A program made the position numbers and the translations under genes. Shown in pieces: positions 6,876-10,329 of a stretch of 10,329 nt of DNA. The notes under the pieces were generated by a model, which worked only from the letters and a program-made list of their open reading frames with translations, made no database searches and was not told the DNA's origin. The stretch covers positions 1-10,329 of the forward strand of contig USTH01000046.1 of NCBI GenBank assembly GCA_900557555.1. The letters are read 5' to 3'. The DNA comes from an uncultured Prevotellaceae bacterium (GTDB lineage: Bacteria; Bacteroidota; Bacteroidia; Bacteroidales; Bacteroidaceae). How positions within the stretch are numbered: position 1 is the stretch's first letter; each line of letters opens with the position of its first letter.

Positions 6876-6906
6876 ATGCCAAATGCCCGTTGTGTGCATT
6901 TGGCAT
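6876..6906. repeat. 11-bp perfect hairpin downstream of the dehydrogenase
   Basis: ATGCCAAATGC (6876-6886) is exactly complementary to GCATTTGGCAT (6896-6906), with a nine-base loop. No T-run follows. It sits 15 bases after the stop codon and 17 bases before the strong terminator; it may protect the 3' end of the mRNA. Confidence 0.75.
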
Positions 6907-6923
6907 AACGTTATAAATCACAG

Positions 6924-6960
6924 TCACGGGTTTCATTTGAATGAAGCCCGTGATTTTTTT
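6924..6960 (+). terminator. Strong intrinsic terminator of the etfBA-dehydrogenase operon
   Basis: TCACGGGTTTCAT (6924-6936) pairs with ATGAAGCCCGTGA (6941-6953): 13 base pairs including one T-G wobble, with a four-base loop TTGA, followed directly by seven T (6954-6960). This is a textbook rho-independent terminator, separating the operon from the next promoter by only ten bases. Confidence 0.93.
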
Positions 6961-6970
6961 GCATTTCTTT

Positions 6971-7001
6971 TTGCAAAAACGGAGGAAATTTTCTATCTTT
7001 G
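6971..7001 (+). promoter_or_regulatory. Bacteroidetes-type promoter of the secreted-protein operon
   Basis: TTG at 6971-6973 (within TTTTTGC) and TATCTTTG at 6994-7001 are 20 bases apart, matching the Bacteroidetes -33 TTG / -7 TAnnTTTG arrangement. Transcription would begin near 7007, about 25 bases before the ATG at 7032. It also rules out the in-frame TTG at 6999 as a start codon, because that lies within the -7 box. Confidence 0.8.
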
Positions 7002-7031
7002 CCAACATACTCATATATTACCCCATCTACC

Positions 7032-8297
7032 ATGACACAGACTAACAACAAGTTACGGGGAAAATCTATTGTACACAAGAGTATTCTTATACTCATGGTT
7101 GCACTTTATTGTTCCTGCTTCCCAACAAAATCATACTCCCAAACAGGCAAGAAAGCCATACTCTACAAAAACGGTGTAGAACTGCACTGCATAGATTGCG
7201 ACAGTATTTCCATCAGAATTACCGACGAGCCTGACATTCCGGATTTCCCCGACAACGTGTTTGTTTTATACAACCGTGATGTTTATTGCGGCAAAAAGGT
7301 CAATCTTTACAAGCCTGATGGCACTTTGTTTCGCCCCTACAGAGCTTGTTATTTTAAAGTGCACAAGAAAGACTGGTATTATTTAGGCAAAGAGACTTTA
7401 ACCGAGGGAGAGCGAGACTACGACATTGTCCATGTCTGGAAAAACGGGGAATACTTTTATGGGTATCAAGCTAAAGACATCTGGGATTTTTATATGGGCA
7501 TGGAAGTGGACGGAGAGGATCTGTATCTTTACGGATATACGGGAGAAAACAATGATTTCTTCTACCAGCATAACGAAACCTTCAATTACCGTTACCGCTC
7601 CCCTAAAAAATACGTAAGGGATTTTTTGGTCAACGAAGGCAAGAAATATTTTGTGTACTACTTGGAAGTGGAGCCCTCGTTTCATTCCGGCAACAGCTGG
7701 GTTTCACCAGTGAGAATTGTCGGTGTGGAATGTGACGGCAACATGACGGAACTTCAAGAAAGAGACGGCACAAAATTCGACAATACAATAGGGGAATGTA
7801 AAATTCACAACGGGAAACCATATGTCTGTGGAAATACACGTATCAAATCTTCTCCCCAAACACTCGGAGACAACCCTCCTGACATATTTCATGGATTCAT
7901 CACTTGCCCTGGTGATTTCTACCATGAACTAAAAGACACACACGTTGTTGAGAAATTGGACGTTGACGACAACGGCACATATTATGCAGTAGCACTACTA
8001 CAAACTTCTAACAATAGAAGAAACTGGGCAGTTTATTCAAACGGGAAGAAACTATACGAGCTGCCTGTCCCTGAATATCTTGACGATTCCTTAACTAAAA
8101 TTACGCGACTCAGTATAGGAGGAGTGTCAGTAATAGACCACAAGGTGTATGTCTATGGTCAGTTTATTGGCATACAAGAAGACGACGGAGACCACGATTA
8201 TCTTTATGCTGGTTTTCTATATAAAGACGGAGAATTGATATGGGGCCCAAGTCCCGACAATGAGATTTCAGACATAAAAAAGAAACAACAGAAATGA
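7032..8297 (+). CDS. Secreted protein with repeated 'YxNG' strands, beta-propeller-like, function unknown
   Basis: A 421-residue protein with no family I can name. The first 36 residues are a signal peptide (basic KLRGKSIVHK, hydrophobic SILILMVALYC, cleavage likely at SYS-Q37); the cysteines do not form a good lipobox. The mature part is rich in aromatic and acidic residues and predicted beta. A turn motif recurs: YKNGVEL (45-51), VWKNGEY (135-141), VYSNGKKL (334-341) and LYKDGEL (near 405). Some copies are followed by a strand ending in YLYGY (about 165-169) or VYVYGQ (about 373-378). This resembles degenerate blades of Bacteroidetes surface beta-propellers. It heads a three-gene operon, and its last codons overlap the next gene by four bases (ATGA). 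Its base composition is more AT-rich than the etf operon. Likely periplasmic or outer surface. Confidence 0.75.
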   Translation: MTQTNNKLRGKSIVHKSILILMVALYCSCFPTKSYSQTGKKAILYKNGVELHCIDCDSISIRITDEPDIPDFPDNVFVLYNRDVYCGKKVNLYKPDGTLFRPYRACYFKVHKKDWYYLGKETLTEGERDYDIVHVWKNGEYFYGYQAKDIWDFYMGMEVDGEDLYLYGYTGENNDFFYQHNETFNYRYRSPKKYVRDFLVNEGKKYFVYYLEVEPSFHSGNSWVSPVRIVGVECDGNMTELQERDGTKFDNTIGECKIHNGKPYVCGNTRIKSSPQTLGDNPPDIFHGFITCPGDFYHELKDTHVVEKLDVDDNGTYYAVALLQTSNNRRNWAVYSNGKKLYELPVPEYLDDSLTKITRLSIGGVSVIDHKVYVYGQFIGIQEDDGDHDYLYAGFLYKDGELIWGPSPDNEISDIKKKQQK

Positions 8298-8773
8298 AAA
8301 GACTTTCTATTTTGATTGGTTGCATGTGTGTTGCATTCTTTGTCAATGCACAATCGCTGTATTACATACACAACGGAGTTCACTCCGACCTGCTCTCCAT
8401 GGAAAGGCTGAAGAAATTCGTCATCTATAAAGACCACATAAAACTCTTGGCTTCTGACGATAGCGAGATAGCCTCTCTGGAAATAACCGACAAGATGTCG
8501 TTTGTGATAAAAGACAACGACACTGATCCGTCTGCCATTAAGGACTCCCGAACTGCACGGGGTGACGGATATGACATAGACTTCGAGGCAGGATGCATAC
8601 ATCTGTACAACGTTTCGAAAGGAACAAAAGCCTTTCTCTACAACCTCAACGGACGACTCGTAAAAGAATTCAGAGTTACGGAAAACCAAATCAACACATT
8701 GCCGATTTCAGATATTCCGCAAGGCTACTATATTCTATCCTTAGGGCCGAAGTCGCTAAAGTTTAAAAAATGA
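8294..8773 (+). CDS. Small secreted protein with type IX-like C-terminal sorting domain
   Basis: A 159-residue protein. Residues 1-19 are a signal peptide (MKRLSILIGCMCVAFFVNA, then Q). Residues about 21-70 form a beta-rich segment, 'YYIHNGVHSDLL...KKFVIYKD...LEITDKMSF', like short Bacteroidetes proteins ending this segment in 'sKxxF'. Residues about 100-159 resemble a type-A C-terminal sorting domain: IHLYNVSKGTKAFLYNLNG, RLVKEF, ISDIPQGYYILSL and terminal KSLKFKK. Such domains direct secretion through the type IX system, but the cargo here is only about 60-70 residues, so the domain may be most of the protein. The start overlaps the preceding stop (ATGA), showing translational coupling; the next gene starts four bases after its stop. 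Confidence 0.75.
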   Translation: MKRLSILIGCMCVAFFVNAQSLYYIHNGVHSDLLSMERLKKFVIYKDHIKLLASDDSEIASLEITDKMSFVIKDNDTDPSAIKDSRTARGDGYDIDFEAGCIHLYNVSKGTKAFLYNLNGRLVKEFRVTENQINTLPISDIPQGYYILSLGPKSLKFKK

Positions 8774-8777
8774 CAAC

Positions 8778-9539
8778 ATGAAGAAACCGTTTACATTGAT
8801 TTGCCTTGTTGTTCTCGGCCTTAATTGTGCGGCGCAAAACAAAAAGGTCATGGAGTTTTATCTGCACGGTGAGCAACAACTGATGGTAAATATGTCAGGC
8901 ATTGACAGTGTTGTGTGGGTGGCAAGAGACACCGCACCTGACGAACCTCAGCCTGAGGCCATTGACCTCGGCCTCTCTGTTAAATGGGCGTCGTTTAATG
9001 TCGGTGCAAAAAAGCCAGAAGAATATGGTGATTATTTCGAGTGGGGAGAACCGACAACCAGCATTACCATTGTCAACGAGTCAACCTACAGATGGTATGA
9101 CATCAATACCAAACGCCTCACAAAATACTGCACAGACCCAGCCTATGGCATTGTAGACAACAAGAAAACATTAGATCCTGAAGACGATGCCGCTCATGTA
9201 GCTTGGGGAAAGGGATGGCGCATTCCCACAATCGCCCAGATTGACGAACTTATAACGAAATGCAATTGGCGTTGGACCACCTTCAACGGTATCAATGGTT
9301 ATATAGTCTCCAGCAAGAAAAACAGCAACTATATCTTTTTGCCTGCGGCCGGCTTTGTGGCTTATACAGGTATTGCAAACTGCAACATCGTTGGCAGCTA
9401 TTGGTCCCGATCTCTCTTTACGGAATACAGCTATGACCAAGGGGCTTGCCTGCTCAGTATTTCTTCGGAGAGAGTCAGTGGCTCAAGAGGCTGGAGCCCA
9501 CGCTTCCATGGTCGCAGCATCCGCCCTGTCTGTAAGTAG
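8778..9539 (+). CDS. Secreted FISUMP-like protein
   Basis: A 253-residue protein. Signal peptide residues 1-19 (MKKPFTLICLVVLGLNCAA, then Q). A short strand pair follows (VMEFYLHGEQQLMV, GIDSVVWV; 24-48), then a linker DTAPDEPQPE. From residue 61 it follows a pattern common in Bacteroides and Prevotella surface proteins related to the Fibrobacter major-paralogous (FISUMP) domain: IDLGLSVKWASFNVGAKKPE, EEYGDYFEWGE, DDAAHVAWGKGWRIPT (GWRIP at 146-150), the NGINGYIVSSKKNSNYIFLP block, SYWSRSL and C-terminal GRSIRPVCK. The fold is thought to be related to C-type lectin or formylglycine-generating-enzyme-like domains; ligand unknown. The protein appears complete, with a single domain. It is last in the operon, and the inverted-repeat region begins about 55 bases later. 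Confidence 0.82.
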   Translation: MKKPFTLICLVVLGLNCAAQNKKVMEFYLHGEQQLMVNMSGIDSVVWVARDTAPDEPQPEAIDLGLSVKWASFNVGAKKPEEYGDYFEWGEPTTSITIVNESTYRWYDINTKRLTKYCTDPAYGIVDNKKTLDPEDDAAHVAWGKGWRIPTIAQIDELITKCNWRWTTFNGINGYIVSSKKNSNYIFLPAAGFVAYTGIANCNIVGSYWSRSLFTEYSYDQGACLLSISSERVSGSRGWSPRFHGRSIRPVCK

Positions 9540-9595
9540 CAGAAGGTATCAATGGCAGGCATCGCACAATAACCCTCGTCACATCTTTCTCTATT

Positions 9596-9652
9596 GCCCT
9601 ACACGCCTACTGTTGTTTATTCTTATTGGCAAACAACACTATCGTGTAGGGC
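9596..9652. repeat. Nested inverted repeat (10 bp outside, 8 bp inside)
   Basis: GCCCTACACG (9596-9605) is exactly complementary to CGTGTAGGGC (9643-9652). Inside, TGTTGTTT (9611-9618) is exactly complementary to AAACAACA (9631-9638), with a 12-base loop. The two stems stack across a 5-by-4 internal loop, making an 18-pair structure starting 57 bases after the FISUMP-like stop codon. There is no T-run after it. Confidence 0.85.
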
Positions 9653-9674
9653 TACTACTATATCTACCTCATCT

Positions 9675-9698
9675 TCCGCACAAGGAAACCTTTGCGGA
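9675..9698. repeat. 10-bp hairpin with one bulged C
   Basis: TCCGCA (9675-9680) pairs with TGCGGA (9693-9698), and AAGG (9682-9685) pairs with CCTT (9689-9692) around an AAA loop; C9681 is the single bulge. No T-run follows. It is part of the run of hairpins between the secreted operon and ung. Confidence 0.7.
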
Positions 9699-9815
9699 CA
9701 GCACTAACCGTGCTTGCCGGCCACATGGGTTAAACCCAAATCGGTCATTAGGTCGTAACCGACATCTTTTTTATCACTTCGTAAAGGCTAACGACCAAAC
9801 CGCACGATTCGTGAA

Positions 9816-9835
9816 AAGATAGGACTTCCTATCTT
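9816..9835. repeat. 9-bp perfect short hairpin
   Basis: AAGATAGGA (9816-9824) is complementary to TCCTATCTT (9827-9835) with two bases between; in practice an 8-bp stem with loop ACTT. It lies six bases before the 20-bp inverted repeat at 9841. Confidence 0.75.
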
Positions 9836-9840
9836 ACCAT

Positions 9841-9899
9841 ACTCATAGAAAAAAGACTGTAGCGCACCCCGATTGCTTCACAGTCTTTTTTCTATGAGT
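9841..9899. terminator. 20-bp perfect inverted repeat, possible bidirectional terminator
   Basis: The arms 9841-9860 and 9880-9899 are exact complements over 20 bases; the loop is 19 bases. Each arm contains a six-base A- or T-tract (A 9849-9854, T 9886-9891), so the inner GACTGT/ACAGTC stem is followed by T6 on both strands, the usual shape of a bidirectional terminator. Both flanking genes point the same way, so the minus-strand function would serve antisense transcripts only. The inner stem is short with a large loop, so termination strength is uncertain. Confidence 0.6.
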
Positions 9900-9927
9900 T
9901 GACAGTGCAGTTTTCACAATAAAGCGT

Positions 9928-9935
9928 TATTTTTG
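9928..9935 (+). promoter_or_regulatory. Putative -7 box (TATTTTTG) for ung
   Basis: TATTTTTG fits TAnnTTTG and is identical to the box at 468-475. It lies 28 bases before the ung ATG and just after the 20-bp inverted repeat. A TTGACA at 9899-9904 is 26 bases away, longer than the usual 19-21 spacing, so the -33 element is doubtful. Confidence 0.55.
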
Positions 9936-9963
9936 CAACAAAACAAAAACACGCAGACAGACT

Positions 9964-10329
9964 ATGAACGTAAGAATAGACCCTTCTTGGCAACAACACA
10001 TCGGGGCCGAGTTCGACAAACCCTATTTTGCCAATCTCGCAAGCTTTGTGAAGCAGGAGTATGCCACGACAACGTGCTATCCGCCAGGTCAACTGATTTT
10101 CAATGCCTTCAACCTCTGTCCTTTTGACAAAGTAAAGGTTGTAATTATCGGCCAAGACCCCTACCATGAACCAATGCAGGCACAGGGGCTGAGTTTCTCC
10201 GTGGCCGACGGGGTGGCGCTGCCTCCCTCGCTACAAAACATATTCAAAGAGATAAGCAACGACTTAGGCAAGCCCATGCCGCAGTCAGGCGACCTGACCC
10301 GCTGGGCACGCCAAGGAGTGTTGTTGCTC
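9964..10329 (+). CDS. ung: Uracil-DNA glycosylase, family 1 (N-terminal part, cut by the window end)
   Basis: Base-excision repair enzyme that removes uracil from DNA. The frame is open from ATG 9964 to the last base (122 codons), about half of a typical 220-230-residue Ung. Visible motifs: VVIIGQDPYHEPMQAQGLSF (59-78), containing the water-activating loop with Asp65 in the usual catalytic position and His68; the proline-rich loop ALPPSLQNIFKEI (85-97); and GDLTRWARQGVLLL (109-122), leading to the family's conserved Asn, which lies just beyond the window. The start is supported by the promoter-like box 28 bases upstream and by MNVRIDPSWQ, a normal Ung opening. Likely transcribed alone from its own promoter after the inverted-repeat region. 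Confidence 0.96.
   Translation, partial: MNVRIDPSWQQHIGAEFDKPYFANLASFVKQEYATTTCYPPGQLIFNAFNLCPFDKVKVVIIGQDPYHEPMQAQGLSFSVADGVALPPSLQNIFKEISNDLGKPMPQSGDLTRWARQGVLLL

Larger units (their letters stand above)
9540..9963. other. Structured non-coding region between the secreted operon and ung
   Basis: No convincing gene: frames crossing it (for example 9355-9822 on +) start inside the FISUMP-like gene and have no recognisable product. Consecutive inverted repeats fill it: 9596-9652, 9675-9698, 9700-9714 (AGCAC/GTGCT), 9726-9738 (TGGGTT/AACCCA), 9741-9762 (TCGGT/ACCGA), an alternative GTCG/CGAC at 9752-9763 followed by ATC and six T, 9803-9813 (CACGA/TCGTG), 9816-9835 and 9841-9899. I looked for tRNA, tmRNA, SRP RNA and RNase P RNA hallmarks and saw none. 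It may be a structured RNA, a 3' UTR or a small mobile repeat. Confidence 0.6.

Noticed and set aside
6999..7031. Upstream TTG start for the first secreted protein
   Set aside because: The TTG lies inside the -7 box of the promoter, and the ATG at 7032 gives a normal signal peptide.
7081..7143. Lipoprotein signal (Cys27 or Cys29) in the first secreted protein
   Set aside because: The residues before either Cys (ALY-C, YCS-C) do not fit the lipobox; cleavage by signal peptidase I near SYS-Q is more likely.
9355..9822. 155-residue plus-strand frame overlapping the FISUMP-like gene end
   Set aside because: It begins inside the recognised gene in another frame and runs through the inverted repeats; no recognisable product.
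9540..9900. tRNA, tmRNA, SRP RNA, RNase P RNA or CRISPR array in the hairpin region
   Set aside because: None of the conserved sequences of these RNAs is visible, and the hairpins are not regularly spaced direct repeats.

Overview
The window looks like chromosome of a Bacteroidales bacterium, most likely Prevotella or a close relative. The clues are several TAnnTTTG-type promoter -7 boxes, weak Shine-Dalgarno sequences, a degenerate transposase resembling Bacteroidetes IS982-type elements, short secreted proteins with type IX-like C-terminal domains, and a FISUMP-like (Fibrobacter succinogenes major paralogous) protein. All intact genes lie on the + strand; only the transposase remnant is on the minus strand. 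The genus is inferred from these traits, not from a marker gene.

Layout. Bases 1-48 are the tail of an upstream gene, possibly a threonine aldolase. Bases 49-540 are non-coding: a cluster of GC-rich inverted repeats (54-203), a 10-bp palindrome (367-397) and a promoter (468-475). A medium-chain-type acyl-CoA ligase follows (541-2199). Then come a truncated IS982-like transposase pseudogene on the minus strand (2232-2654) and a 93-residue orphan gene (2705-2986). A promoter at 3103 drives a tight operon: etfB (3221-4102), etfA (4104-5144) and an acyl-CoA dehydrogenase (5151-6860). A strong intrinsic terminator (6924-6960) closes it.

A clear promoter (6971-7001) starts a second, more AT-rich operon of three secreted proteins (7032-8297, 8294-8773, 8778-9539), with gene contacts of -4 and +4 bases. 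All three carry a signal peptide and a similar short N-terminal pattern: strand, 'xNG' or 'xHG' turn, then a DS- or DK-containing strand. The next 424 bases hold no convincing gene but contain a run of inverted repeats ending in a perfect 20-bp one. The window ends inside ung, uracil-DNA glycosylase (from 9964).

How the genes work together. The ligase would activate a carboxylic acid to its CoA thioester. The dehydrogenase would introduce (or, in reverse, reduce) the alpha-beta double bond, with EtfAB carrying the electrons. EtfB has the sequence features of the clostridial, bifurcation-associated Etf group rather than the mitochondrial type. The substrate cannot be read from the sequence. 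The secreted operon has no recognisable enzyme and looks like a cell-surface or periplasmic module of unknown role.
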